The notes under the pieces were generated by a model. It was given only the letters and a program-made list of their open reading frames with translations. It did not search any database and was not told the DNA's origin. Both the position numbers and the translations under genes were made by a program. Below, piece after piece: positions 26,060 to 34,690 of a stretch of DNA of 64,000 bases; within the stretch, counting starts at the first letter, position 1; each line of letters begins with the position of its first letter. Source of the DNA: Aurantiacibacter rhizosphaerae (GTDB lineage: Bacteria > Pseudomonadota > Alphaproteobacteria > Sphingomonadales > Sphingomonadaceae); assembly GCF_009807005.1 (NCBI RefSeq), contig NZ_WUBR01000001.1, forward strand, positions 868,001-932,000. Reading direction: 5' to 3'.

Positions 26060-28123
26060 TTGCACATCGTTTCGCTCGCGCTTGGCGGCTGCCTGAAGGC
26101 TGAACCGGTCCGATATGGCCTGACCGAGGATACAGGTGGGCATATCACCTATATTCTTGGCGAGATGGAGGCGTTGTCCCGGCGCGAAGATATCCGTTTT
26201 GCAGAGATCGTGACCCGGCAGTTTGACGAGCCGCGCCTTGGTGCCGTCCATACGCAGCCGCAGGAATGGATCAACTCCAAACTCGTGATCACGCGGGTGG
26301 AGAGCGGCAATTCGGCCTATCTCGCCAAGGATGCCCTGAGGGACGATCGCAAGGCTTTCACCGATGCGCTGATTGCCGAATTTCGCGGGCGAGACCGGCT
26401 TCCGGATTTGATCCACGCACATTTTGCGGACGCGGCAGACGTGGCGATGGCTGTCGAGAAGGAACTGGGGATCCCCTTCATTTACACCGCCCATTCGCTG
26501 GGGATCGACAAGCGTGCCGCACTGGCGGAACGTTCCGAAACCATAGAGGCGCGAATTGCCGAGGAGGATCGCGCTATCGCGAAGGCGCGTGCGGTTATCG
26601 GATCCTCACGCGATGAGTGCGAGCGACAGTTGGCGGCCTATCCCTCTGCGCGGATTGGCAGGATAAATCGGCTTGTCCCCGGTATTGACCGTGGCCGCTC
26701 TGCCGGGTGCATTTCCGCGGCGTCCGATCTTGTGGCGCCATTCCTGCGCGATCCGGCAAAACCAATGGTGCTTGCGATTGCGCGGCCTGTTCACAAGAAG
26801 AACCTCGCCGCGCTGGTCGATGCCTTCGCCGCGTCCAGTCTTCTTCGCGACCGGTGCAATCTCGTCATCCTCGCCGGTCTGCGCGACGATCTCGATACGG
26901 GAAATGTCGAACAACAGGAAATTCAGCGAGAACTGGTCGCACGCATCGATCGGTACGATCTTTATGGCAGCGTCGCCTATCCCAAGTCGCATTCGCGCGA
27001 CGATGTGCAGGGGCTTTATGCGCTGGCCGCTTCAACGCGCGGCGTGTTCGTCAATCCGGCATTGATGGAGCCTTACGGGCTGACGATTGTCGAGGCTGCG
27101 GCGCATGGCCTGCCCGTGGTGGCAACGAAGATCGGCGGCCCGCAGGATATCATCGCGGAACTGGAGCACGGTTTGTTGGTGGACCCGTGCAACACCGCCG
27201 AAATAGGCCGGGCGATAGAGCGATTGGTGACGGAGCGACCTTTGTGGGACCGCTGCTCCAAAAATGCGCAAGTGAACAGCCTGGATATGAACTGGGACAA
27301 ATACGCGGCCGGTTTCACGTTGCTCGCGGAAGAAATTCTGGCTGAGCCTGAGCGGAAGAAGCGGCCTACGTATCTTCTGGTCAGCGATCTCGACAACACG
27401 CTTACCGGATGTCCGAAAGGCATCATGCGGTTCGGGCGCTTCATGCAGCGGCAGGGCGAGTTCGGCTTCGTGGTGGCGACCGGGCGATCCATCGTGGAAG
27501 CGCGGCGGCTGGTGCGCGATTGGAAGCTGCCGCTCCCGCTCGCCTGGATCACCTCTGTGGGAACGGAGGTTTATTTGCAGCACAATGGAGAGTTGGTTCT
27601 GGATCAGGCCTTTGCCCGCATCGTAGAAAGAGGCTGGGACCCGCATGCCGTCGATAGCGTGGTCGCCGGTTTTCCGGAGCTGGTGCCGCAGCCCTCCTAC
27701 GAACAGCGGCCGCACAAGCGCAGCTATTTCGTGGAAGATACAGGCTGCATCGCCAAGATCGAACGGGCGCTGCGGTTAGAAGGTATCGCTGCTCGCGTGG
27801 TGTTCAGTCACGGACGTTTGCTTGACATATTGCCGCCCGCGGCGGGCAAGGCAGCTGCGATGCGATATGTGGCCGGGCAATTCGGCATCGCTTCGGCCCG
27901 TGTCTTTGCAGCCGGCGACAGTGGCAATGATGTCGATATGCTCACCGCGTGCGAAAACGCCATACTGGTCGGCAATCATGCGGAGGAAGTCGCGTCTCTG
28001 GCGGCGCGTCCGAATGTGTATCGATCACGCCGACAGAACGCATCGGGCGCTCTTGAAGGGGTTCTTGCCCACCACCGCGCCCGGCAGTTGCGATTGCGCC
28101 AGAACGGAAGGATTCCGGCATGA
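26060..28123 (+). CDS. Sucrose-phosphate-synthase-like GT4-HAD fusion
   Basis: A 687-residue two-domain protein. The first 440 residues form a GT4 glycosyltransferase resembling sucrose-phosphate synthase: MHIVSLALGGCLK, EDTGGHITYILGEM, DLIHAHFADA, FIYTAHSLG, and the donor loop NPALMEPYGLTIVEAAAHGLPVVAT. The last 240 residues are a HAD phosphatase of the sucrose-phosphatase type: SDLDNTLTG, VATGRS, a Lys in AAGKAAAM and AAGDSGNDVDML, so the phosphatase looks active. The start TTG 26060 is supported by AGGGG seven bases upstream and homology beginning there. It overlaps the next gene (ATGA). It probably makes sucrose or a related glycosyl-acceptor phosphate and dephosphorylates it. Confidence 0.85.
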   Translation: MHIVSLALGGCLKAEPVRYGLTEDTGGHITYILGEMEALSRREDIRFAEIVTRQFDEPRLGAVHTQPQEWINSKLVITRVESGNSAYLAKDALRDDRKAFTDALIAEFRGRDRLPDLIHAHFADAADVAMAVEKELGIPFIYTAHSLGIDKRAALAERSETIEARIAEEDRAIAKARAVIGSSRDECERQLAAYPSARIGRINRLVPGIDRGRSAGCISAASDLVAPFLRDPAKPMVLAIARPVHKKNLAALVDAFAASSLLRDRCNLVILAGLRDDLDTGNVEQQEIQRELVARIDRYDLYGSVAYPKSHSRDDVQGLYALAASTRGVFVNPALMEPYGLTIVEAAAHGLPVVATKIGGPQDIIAELEHGLLVDPCNTAEIGRAIERLVTERPLWDRCSKNAQVNSLDMNWDKYAAGFTLLAEEILAEPERKKRPTYLLVSDLDNTLTGCPKGIMRFGRFMQRQGEFGFVVATGRSIVEARRLVRDWKLPLPLAWITSVGTEVYLQHNGELVLDQAFARIVERGWDPHAVDSVVAGFPELVPQPSYEQRPHKRSYFVEDTGCIAKIERALRLEGIAARVVFSHGRLLDILPPAAGKAAAMRYVAGQFGIASARVFAAGDSGNDVDMLTACENAILVGNHAEEVASLAARPNVYRSRRQNASGALEGVLAHHRARQLRLRQNGRIPA

Positions 28124-29259
28124 GTATGGATGGACCCGTCGGCTATTTCGTCCACCACCAGGGGCGCGGCCACGCCGAAAGAGCCGCCTCGATCGCCAAT
28201 GCGCTGATTGATCGGCGCGGCGTGACGCTGTTCTGCGCGAAGCCGGAGATCTTTCCTGATCTTGATGCCCGGATAGAGGTGGCCCAAATCCCATCCCTGT
28301 TCGAGCCTGAGGGACATGAGGCGCCCGCCATGGCGTCGCTCGGCATGCCCGAAACGGTCCATTGCGCCCCGCTGGGGTGGCCCACGATAACCACGGCATT
28401 CGCCGCAATTGCGCAGTGGTTCGCGAAAGCCGAGCCTGCTCTTTTTGTGACCGACGTATCGGCTGAACTGGGACAGTTGGCGCGCCTTTGTTCGGTGCCG
28501 CATGTCGCCGTGCTGCAGCATGGCGAAAGGTCCGATCCGGGGCATATGGCGGCCTATGATAGCGCCGTCGGCCTGCTCGCGCCGTTCGCGCAGGATCTGG
28601 AGCAGTCGGACCGCCCCGCAAAACTTCGCAACAAAACGCATTACGCATCGGGTGTTGGCATCGATTGCGCGCAGCCGATGGACAGGGAGGCAGCACGCGA
28701 GCGGCTTGGCCTTGATCCGCAGCAGGAGCTTGTCCTGGTGATTGCCGGCGGCGGCGGGGAGGGCAGCCCGTCTGCGCCGCTGACACTGGGCGCGCGTGCA
28801 GAGCCGGAGGTGAAATGGGTGACCATCGGCACGGTCAGGACCGAATGGCATGAAACGCCGCCCGGCAACCTTGAACACAAGGGCTGGGTCGATAATCCGC
28901 GCGATTGGATCGCCGCAGCCGATCGCGTGGTGTCGTCCTGCGGAAACACCACCGTTCACATGGTTCTGGCAGCGGGAAAGCCTTGGGTCGTGGTCCCAGA
29001 GTGGCGATATTTTGATGAGCAGTTCTGCAAGGCAGAGGTGCTCGACCGTGAAGGCCTGGCGGCGGTTTCGCGCCATTGGCCGTCCCATGCGCAGGCGTGG
29101 GACAAGTTATGGACGGCAGCGCGAATGATCGATGCCGGGCGGCAGCGCGCCCTGATCGATGCAGGCTCGGCACGCAATGCGGCAATCTGGCTGGACGATC
29201 TGTGCCAGCAACTGTGGGCCGGATCCGGCCAGAAACCCTCTCTGGAGATCGTGGCATGA
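28120..29259 (+). CDS. Glycosyltransferase, GT28/MurG-like
   Basis: A 379-residue protein with a GT-B layout: an N-terminal GYFVHHQGRGHAERAASIANAL glycine-rich loop, and a C-terminal nucleotide-sugar site with VIAGGGGEGS, KGWVDNPRDWIAAADRVVSSCGNTTVH and KPWVVVPEWRYFDEQ. The last parts resemble MurG and the MGT family. The N-terminal GHAERA is common in a glycosyltransferase group annotated only as hypothetical. The stop overlaps the following GT2 gene by four bases. The sugar and acceptor are unknown. Confidence 0.75.
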   Translation: MSMDGPVGYFVHHQGRGHAERAASIANALIDRRGVTLFCAKPEIFPDLDARIEVAQIPSLFEPEGHEAPAMASLGMPETVHCAPLGWPTITTAFAAIAQWFAKAEPALFVTDVSAELGQLARLCSVPHVAVLQHGERSDPGHMAAYDSAVGLLAPFAQDLEQSDRPAKLRNKTHYASGVGIDCAQPMDREAARERLGLDPQQELVLVIAGGGGEGSPSAPLTLGARAEPEVKWVTIGTVRTEWHETPPGNLEHKGWVDNPRDWIAAADRVVSSCGNTTVHMVLAAGKPWVVVPEWRYFDEQFCKAEVLDREGLAAVSRHWPSHAQAWDKLWTAARMIDAGRQRALIDAGSARNAAIWLDDLCQQLWAGSGQKPSLEIVA

Positions 29260-30197
29260 CCATTTCCGTTTGCACCCTGGCGCATGGCAGGCAGGCGCAT
29301 CTTGCCAATCTGGTGAGGGGGCTGAACCATTCCACCCGGCCTCCCGGCGAACTGGTGATCGCCGTGATGCAGGAAAGCCGGTACCACTTGCCGGCAACCA
29401 GCTTCCCCGTTCGCCAGGTCGTTCTAGGCGACAGCGGCATATGCCTTGCCGAAGCGCGCAACGCGGCAGCGGCAAGGGCGCGCGGTGATTTGCTGGTGTT
29501 TCTCGATGTCGATTGCATCCCCGCGCCGCGACTGATCGATGATTACGCCGCAGCCTCGGCCTTCAACGACGGCGTCCTGATGGGCGAAGTCGGGTATCTG
29601 CCGATGGGCGCGACCGATGGCGGCATCGATTATCGCAGGTTCGAGGAAGTGGCGGTGAAGCATTCCGAGCGCGCCGGGCCGCCACCGGGAACGGTGGGGC
29701 GGTGCGGCGATTACCGCTGTTTCTGGTCGCTCAATTTCGCTCTTACCGCGAAAACCTTTGACGAGATCGGCGGGTTCGATCCGCGCTATGTCGGGTATGG
29801 CGGGGAGGACACCGATTTTGGCCGCACGCTGGTGACGAAGAACGTGCCGCTCTGGTGGGCGCGCGGTGCCAAGGCGTATCACCAATATCACAAGCACCAT
29901 ATGCCGCCCGTCCATCACCTCGACAGCGTGGTGCAGAACGCGAAAGTCTTTGCCGAAAAGTGGGGCGAGCCGACCATGCAGCATTGGCTGCGCGCGTTTC
30001 GGCTGATGGGCCTGATCGAGCCGGACGGTCAGGGCGGCTGGATCAAGCTGAAGGAACCCGAAGAGGCCGATCTTGCGCTTACCCGGCAACAGGAGGACCA
30101 GCCCTACGCAAGCAGCGCACTGGTGCTGGAGAAATTGGAAGAACAGGCCAGGCTTGGCACAGGGGCAAGCCGCGATGCGGAAATCACCTTTGCATAG
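29256..30197 (+). CDS. GT2 family glycosyltransferase
   Basis: A 313-residue GT-A glycosyltransferase. The N-terminus ISVCTLAHGRQAHLANLVRGL, the LAEARNAAAARARGDLLVFLDVDCIP stretch holding the metal-binding D-V-D, and GGFDPRYVGYGGEDTDFGRTL near the C-terminal third are characteristic of GT2 enzymes that extend polysaccharides (chondroitin-polymerase-like). The ATG at 29256 overlaps the previous stop. Its 3' end overlaps the convergent GT4 gene by 94 bases, an unusually long antisense overlap. Confidence 0.87.
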   Translation: MTISVCTLAHGRQAHLANLVRGLNHSTRPPGELVIAVMQESRYHLPATSFPVRQVVLGDSGICLAEARNAAAARARGDLLVFLDVDCIPAPRLIDDYAAASAFNDGVLMGEVGYLPMGATDGGIDYRRFEEVAVKHSERAGPPPGTVGRCGDYRCFWSLNFALTAKTFDEIGGFDPRYVGYGGEDTDFGRTLVTKNVPLWWARGAKAYHQYHKHHMPPVHHLDSVVQNAKVFAEKWGEPTMQHWLRAFRLMGLIEPDGQGGWIKLKEPEEADLALTRQQEDQPYASSALVLEKLEEQARLGTGASRDAEITFA

Positions 30198-31225
30198 CAG
30201 CCTTCATAACCCCTGATCATCGCCTCGATGGAAAGATGATCAATGGCGCGCTGTCGGCAAGCTGCGCGGCTGATCTGACCGGCATTGGCGATAGCCATGG
30301 CGAGCGCATCGACATCTGCGCCATCAACCAGACAGCCGCAATCTCCCACCACTTCGGCCAGCGCGCCGCGATTGAAGCCTATTACCGGTGTGCCGCAAGA
30401 AAGCGCCTCTGCAGCGACGAGGCCGAATGGCTCATCCCAAAGGGGTGTCACCAGCGCGCCGCGTGCGCTGGCAACCGCCTTGCGCAATATATCGGCTGAG
30501 CGATGTCCGTGATATTCAATGCCATTGGTAAGGAATGGCTCGACTTCCTCTGCGAAATAGGCGGCGTCTTCAACCGGGCCGAAGATCTTCAGGCGGGTGC
30601 CCGCCTTGCCGGCCGCACGAACGGCATGGCCAAGACCCTTGTTGGGGGTGATGCGGCCCACCCAGGTAAAATAGTCGCCGGTTACCTCGACTGGCGTCCA
30701 TGATGCTGTGTCCACGCCGTTGTGAACAACCTCCAGCGCATCGCACCCCTTGCGGGTCCACAGCGACAGCTGATCTCGCGATGTCACGGTCGCGCCGATA
30801 TGGGGATACTCGCACCCGGCCAACACCGCATCGAACATCGTGCCGAACGGGGGAACATGCTGCGACGTCACGCAGGCTATGCCCGCATTGGCGCACCATT
30901 CGATAATGTCCGGGAACAGCGAATTGTTGTGCACCACGTCGTACCCGCCCCCTTCGACGCGCGACAGGGCAAGTGCGAAGGCATCGCGCTGATAGGCGGC
31001 GAGTTCGCGCGTGCCGCGATAGACATGCCAGGGCAGAACATGATCATAGGGTGCATCGCAGATCGGAATCAGGCCGGGATCGTTTGAACCACTGGCGGCA
31101 AACAGATCAACATCATGGCCGGCGGCGCGCAACCCGCGGCACAGCATGTCGCAATGCGCTTCCATGCCGCCGCTGAAAGGCTCTGCGATGGCGTGGCGGA
31201 TATGGGCGAGAACGGCGATCTTCAT
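30104..31225 (-). CDS. GT4 family glycosyltransferase
   Basis: A 373-residue GT-B glycosyltransferase. The acceptor domain opens MKIAVLAHIRHAIAEPFSGGMEAH. The donor domain shows FTWVGRITPNKGLGHAVRAA, a basic Arg/Lys pair, and the E-x7-E motif in DEPFGLVAAEALSCGTPVIGF. It is similar in layout to lipopolysaccharide and exopolysaccharide GT4 enzymes. It is the only minus-strand gene of the sugar cluster and converges on the GT2 gene, overlapping it by 94 bases. The C-terminal SSNFSSTSALLA tail is encoded within that overlap. Confidence 0.88.
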   Translation of the reverse strand: MKIAVLAHIRHAIAEPFSGGMEAHCDMLCRGLRAAGHDVDLFAASGSNDPGLIPICDAPYDHVLPWHVYRGTRELAAYQRDAFALALSRVEGGGYDVVHNNSLFPDIIEWCANAGIACVTSQHVPPFGTMFDAVLAGCEYPHIGATVTSRDQLSLWTRKGCDALEVVHNGVDTASWTPVEVTGDYFTWVGRITPNKGLGHAVRAAGKAGTRLKIFGPVEDAAYFAEEVEPFLTNGIEYHGHRSADILRKAVASARGALVTPLWDEPFGLVAAEALSCGTPVIGFNRGALAEVVGDCGCLVDGADVDALAMAIANAGQISRAACRQRAIDHLSIEAMIRGYEGCYAKVISASRLAPVPSLACSSNFSSTSALLA

Positions 31226-31358
31226 CGCTTACTTTCAGGGCAGATGGTCATAACCGTTCAAACGATTGAAATTGCAGTGCTAGGACAAAGCTAACATTCA
31301 TTCCGCGGGTTGACCGGAGCCGGGGTTACTGCATTTGATGATTGCGCAAGGAGAAGCG

Positions 31359-32117
31359 ATGAACGCCCGAAGCGAACTCGAAAGATATCCAAAGACCGGG
31401 CTCTTCCTGACCGGACGTCTCAGGCATGACATGAGCGAGGCGGAAAAGGACGAGCTTGAGGCTCTGGCCGGCGATGTACAGTCATTCAAAGACGGGCATC
31501 GCCTGATTTCGCGAGGCGACATGTGCGATTCATCCACCATGCTTGTGGATGGGTTCATGCTGCGAACTCTGGAAAGCGGTGGCCGCCGCTATGGCGTGAG
31601 TTTTCACGTGCCGGGGGACTTTGTGGACCTGCACTGTTTCGCGCTGAAGCGCCTAGATCACAACATCGATTGTGTCGGACCCGCAAAGATTGCCCAGGTC
31701 CCCCACACCGCGATCAACACTGTCATGCATGAAAAACCGCATCTTGCGCGGCTGTTCTGGTTTTCCACCCTGCTGGATGCAGCGATGCACCGCGAATGGA
31801 TCATGAAGCTGGAACAGCTGACCGCGCCCAAGAGGATCGGCCATATCTTTGCAGAAATTTGGGCACGGCTTGAAATGGTTGGCCTTGCCTTTCCCGACGG
31901 GTTCGAAACCCCGCTGACACAGGCCGATATCGCGGACATGTGCGGGGCCACCCCCATCCATGCCAATCGCGCTCTTGCCGATCTGCGCAAGCAAGGCCTG
32001 GCCGATTTCCAGCGTGGGGAGGTGCGAATACCCGATCGCCAGAAGCTCGAAGCTTACGCCAACTTTACACCGGATTACCTGTACGGCGAAGGCAAGCTTT
32101 CCTTGCGAAACCTTTGA
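31359..32117 (+). CDS. Crp/Fnr family transcriptional regulator (paralogue 1)
   Basis: A 252-residue regulator. A cyclic-nucleotide-binding-like beta-roll (about 30-150) contains LISRGDMCDSSTMLVDGF and VPGDFVDLHCFALKRLDHNID. A winged helix follows (TQADIADMCGATPIHANRALADLRKQGL). The canonical cAMP-binding residues are missing and there are no Fnr-type cysteine ligands, so the signal is unknown. The start ATG 31359 has AAGGAG five bases upstream. The stop overlaps the sulfotransferase start. A homologue (32996-33769) lies just past that gene. Confidence 0.88.
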   Translation: MNARSELERYPKTGLFLTGRLRHDMSEAEKDELEALAGDVQSFKDGHRLISRGDMCDSSTMLVDGFMLRTLESGGRRYGVSFHVPGDFVDLHCFALKRLDHNIDCVGPAKIAQVPHTAINTVMHEKPHLARLFWFSTLLDAAMHREWIMKLEQLTAPKRIGHIFAEIWARLEMVGLAFPDGFETPLTQADIADMCGATPIHANRALADLRKQGLADFQRGEVRIPDRQKLEAYANFTPDYLYGEGKLSLRNL

Positions 32118-32962
32118 TGAACCCTCGATCAAACAGGTTCGTGTTCATTGCCGGTCTGCATCGCACCGGAACCAGCCTGCTTTCACGAATACTGGCGGCG
32201 CACCCGCATGTTTCGGCGATAGAGGGTTCACCCGTACCGGAAAACGAGGGATGCTATTTGCAAGGCGCGATCGCGCATACCGCGCTCCACGGCCAGCCGG
32301 GCCAGTTCGCGACCGATCCCGATCAGCATCATACCGAGTTGTCTGCGTACAACACCCTGGAAACAAGGATGCGCCTTCTCGCTGATTGGGAGCCTTGGTT
32401 CGCGCAGGACAAACCATGGTGGATCGAGAAATCGCCCGTCAATCTCACCAGGATGCGGCTGTATCAGCAGCTATTCCCCACATCGCAGTTCATCGTGATC
32501 CTGCGCCATCCGCAGATCATGGCCGCTGCGCTTGCCAAGTGGGTTGATACAGATCCGCAGGACCTCGTCCGTTATGCGCTTGATGCCTATGACATCATGG
32601 CCGCTGACCTGCCCTATCTGCATTCGGCCCTTGTGCTGAGATACGAGGATCTGGTCGCGAACGCCGATGCGGTGCGACGCGGGGTGTTCGGCTTTCTATC
32701 GCTGCCCGATCAGGCGGCGGATATTGAGATCATCGATGGAAATGGGCGCTACAGCGTCCCCACAGGGATCGACGCGCATTTAAGCAGGCGCATGACGCGG
32801 TGGGGTTACATGCCGGGCGGGACTTGTAATGCCTTCCAGCCTGTCTGCCAGCACCCGTTGCGGAGCGTGCGCGACACGGTCAAAAATGCCCTGCCAGCCA
32901 TAGATTCCAGAAATATCGATCCGGGGCCCCAAAAAGAACAGAAAGCTAACATCCGTCAATAG
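32117..32962 (+). CDS. Sulfotransferase family protein
   Basis: A 281-residue PAPS-dependent sulfotransferase. The 5'-phosphosulfate loop is IAGLHRTGTSLLSRIL (about 10-25), and the 3'-phosphate site is FIVILRHPQIMAAAL with a later LRYEDLV. WIEKSPVNLTRM is the usual second motif. It is translationally coupled (TGATG) to the upstream Crp regulator. The C-terminal 40 residues are variable. The substrate may be a polysaccharide or lipid made by the neighbouring glycosyltransferases, which is an inference from position. Confidence 0.88.
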   Translation: MNPRSNRFVFIAGLHRTGTSLLSRILAAHPHVSAIEGSPVPENEGCYLQGAIAHTALHGQPGQFATDPDQHHTELSAYNTLETRMRLLADWEPWFAQDKPWWIEKSPVNLTRMRLYQQLFPTSQFIVILRHPQIMAAALAKWVDTDPQDLVRYALDAYDIMAADLPYLHSALVLRYEDLVANADAVRRGVFGFLSLPDQAADIEIIDGNGRYSVPTGIDAHLSRRMTRWGYMPGGTCNAFQPVCQHPLRSVRDTVKNALPAIDSRNIDPGPQKEQKANIRQ

Positions 32963-32995
32963 ACGCGGCTTGATGGCTTTGCTTAATCGCCTGTC

Positions 32996-33769
32996 ATGGA
33001 CGCAAAGACAGGAGACGTCAGGCTCGGTCGCTTCCCTCTTACCGGCGATTTTCTGGCCGGAAGACTGCGACGCAATCTCAGCCTTGATGACCTTACTTAC
33101 ATAGAAGAACTCGTCGAAAACGTGGAAACGCACGAGGATGGCGCGCGTCTTCTTGCCCGCGGCACGAAAACGGATCGCAGCACGATCCTGATCGAAGGTT
33201 ATATTTTTCGCACCATTGAGATCAGGAACAAGCGCTTCATCACCGGCGTGCACGTGCCGGGAGATTTCGTCGATCTGCACGGGTTTGCCCTGAAACGCCT
33301 GGACCACAATATCGATGCCGCAGGCCAGGTGAAGGTTGGCTGCGTGAGCCATGAAACCTTGCGCACGGTGATGCGGGATCGGCCCGGCGTGGCGCGGGCG
33401 ATGTGGTTTGCCACGTTGCTGGACGCTGCGATCCATCGCAAGTGGATCCAGACGCTGGAACAGCTCGACGCGCCGCGCCGGATCGCGCATCTCTATTCGG
33501 AATTATACACGCGTCTGAACCTTGTCGGCCGGGAAGTTACTCGCGCGCTGCGCACACCCTTCACGCAGTTCGACATGGCCGATATGTGCGGGGTAAGCGC
33601 GATCCATGCCAACCGCGCCGTGGGGAAGCTGCGCGATCTCGGCATTGCGGAAATTCGCCGGGGCGACCTTTATACGAACGATTGGGACGCATTGAAGGAA
33701 TACGCCCAATTCGATCCGGATTACCTCTACGGTGACGGCCCGCTAAAGGTGAAAGAGGACTGGGACTAG
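32996..33769 (+). CDS. Crp/Fnr family transcriptional regulator (paralogue 2)
   Basis: A 257-residue regulator closely related to the one at 31359. Shared segments include GDFVDLHGFALKRLDHNID, an MWFATLLDAAIHRKW equivalent, and the recognition helix TQFDMADMCGVSAIHANRAVGKLRDLG. It lacks Fnr cysteines and canonical cAMP ligands. It follows the sulfotransferase after about 33 bases. The pair probably arose by duplication and may form homo- or heterodimers. The targets are not visible. Confidence 0.88.
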   Translation: MDAKTGDVRLGRFPLTGDFLAGRLRRNLSLDDLTYIEELVENVETHEDGARLLARGTKTDRSTILIEGYIFRTIEIRNKRFITGVHVPGDFVDLHGFALKRLDHNIDAAGQVKVGCVSHETLRTVMRDRPGVARAMWFATLLDAAIHRKWIQTLEQLDAPRRIAHLYSELYTRLNLVGREVTRALRTPFTQFDMADMCGVSAIHANRAVGKLRDLGIAEIRRGDLYTNDWDALKEYAQFDPDYLYGDGPLKVKEDWD

Positions 33770-33797
33770 GCTTTCCAGGCAGAAGGCCCCTGTGCGA

Positions 33798-34577
33798 TCA
33801 CTCCGCGACGAGGGCGAGAACGCGCAAGGGACTGCCCGATCCATCACGAATCTTCAGCGGCGCGGCAAAGATCACGGCGCCGGTTGGCGGCAATTTGTCG
33901 AGGTTTTCCATGCACTGCAGGCCATAGCGGCCCTCCTGATGCAACAGGGTGTGCGCGGGATAGGCGGGTTCCAGCAAATGCGCCTGGCCTGCATCGGTGC
34001 CGATCGTCTCCACCCCGAAGCCCAGCACATCGCGCGCGTTCATCAGTTCTACCGCATCGGTAGCCGGGCCGGGTGTGTGGGCGCCATCCTCGTCACGATT
34101 ACAATAGGCCTGCGTGTCGCGCTTGGACCAGTCGCTGCGCAGGAACACCCAGCATCCGGCCGGGATCGTCCCATGCTCAGTTTCCCAGTCGCGAATATGC
34201 TGCGCGGTCAGCAGGAAATCGGGATTTTCGGCGCATTCGCGGCTGAAATCCAGAACGACGGCAGGTGCGATGAAATGCTTTGCCGGCAGAACATCAACGG
34301 TGTTGTCGTCCAGATCCTTACCGGTGACCCAATGGACGGGGGCATCGAAATGCGTGCCCGTGTGTTCGCACACGCTGAAGTTGTTCCAATACCAGGCAAC
34401 GCCGCGCTCGTCATAGCGAGAGATTTCTTCGCGGGTGAACCCGGCGGCCTGCCCGAATTCCGGCGGAAGCTGCAGGGTTGGCGTGTCTTCACACAACACC
34501 TGCGTCAGGTCGATCACCTGCACCTGGCCGCCCTGAATGGTGCGGGCGAGTTCTGAAAGGATGGTGGTTTCGGGCAT
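33798..34577 (-). CDS. Cyclase family protein (kynurenine-formamidase/isatin-hydrolase-like)
   Basis: A 259-residue metal-dependent hydrolase. The signature HTGTHFDAPVHW (about 71-82) holds the metal-binding His/Asp residues of the cyclase superfamily. A later H-x-x-x-x-x-E is suggested by AYPAHTLLHQEG. The family includes KynB, isatin hydrolase and related enzymes that open amide or lactam rings. The ATG at 34577 has GGAG at good spacing. It is divergent from the MarR gene across a region with two palindromes. It probably acts in the same aromatic pathway as the aryl-CoA monooxygenase downstream. Confidence 0.85.
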   Translation of the reverse strand: MPETTILSELARTIQGGQVQVIDLTQVLCEDTPTLQLPPEFGQAAGFTREEISRYDERGVAWYWNNFSVCEHTGTHFDAPVHWVTGKDLDDNTVDVLPAKHFIAPAVVLDFSRECAENPDFLLTAQHIRDWETEHGTIPAGCWVFLRSDWSKRDTQAYCNRDEDGAHTPGPATDAVELMNARDVLGFGVETIGTDAGQAHLLEPAYPAHTLLHQEGRYGLQCMENLDKLPPTGAVIFAAPLKIRDGSGSPLRVLALVAE

Positions 34578-34619
34578 TTCCGGTCTCCTTCAAACAGGTG
34601 CATTGCGGAAGTTTCACTT

Positions 34620-34635
34620 ACTTGCGTGTGCAAGT
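34620..34635. promoter_or_regulatory. MarR-type operator dyad 1
   Basis: ACTTGCGTGTGCAAGT is a perfect inverted repeat of ACTTGC around GTGT, in the divergent region between the cyclase and MarR genes. Its centre lies 22 bp from that of dyad 2, two helical turns, so both may be bound on one DNA face. Confidence 0.7.
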
Positions 34636-34641
34636 TATAAC

Positions 34642-34657
34642 GCTTGCATATGCAAGT
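34642..34657. promoter_or_regulatory. MarR-type operator dyad 2
   Basis: GCTTGCATATGCAAGT contains the perfect palindrome CTTGCATATGCAAG and shares the CTTGC/GCAAG half-sites of dyad 1. It lies about 34 bases upstream of the MarR start. The two dyads are the natural binding sites for the adjacent regulator. Confidence 0.7.
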
Positions 34658-34690
34658 TGTTTTGGTTACGCAAGCGGCAATTCTGGAGAG

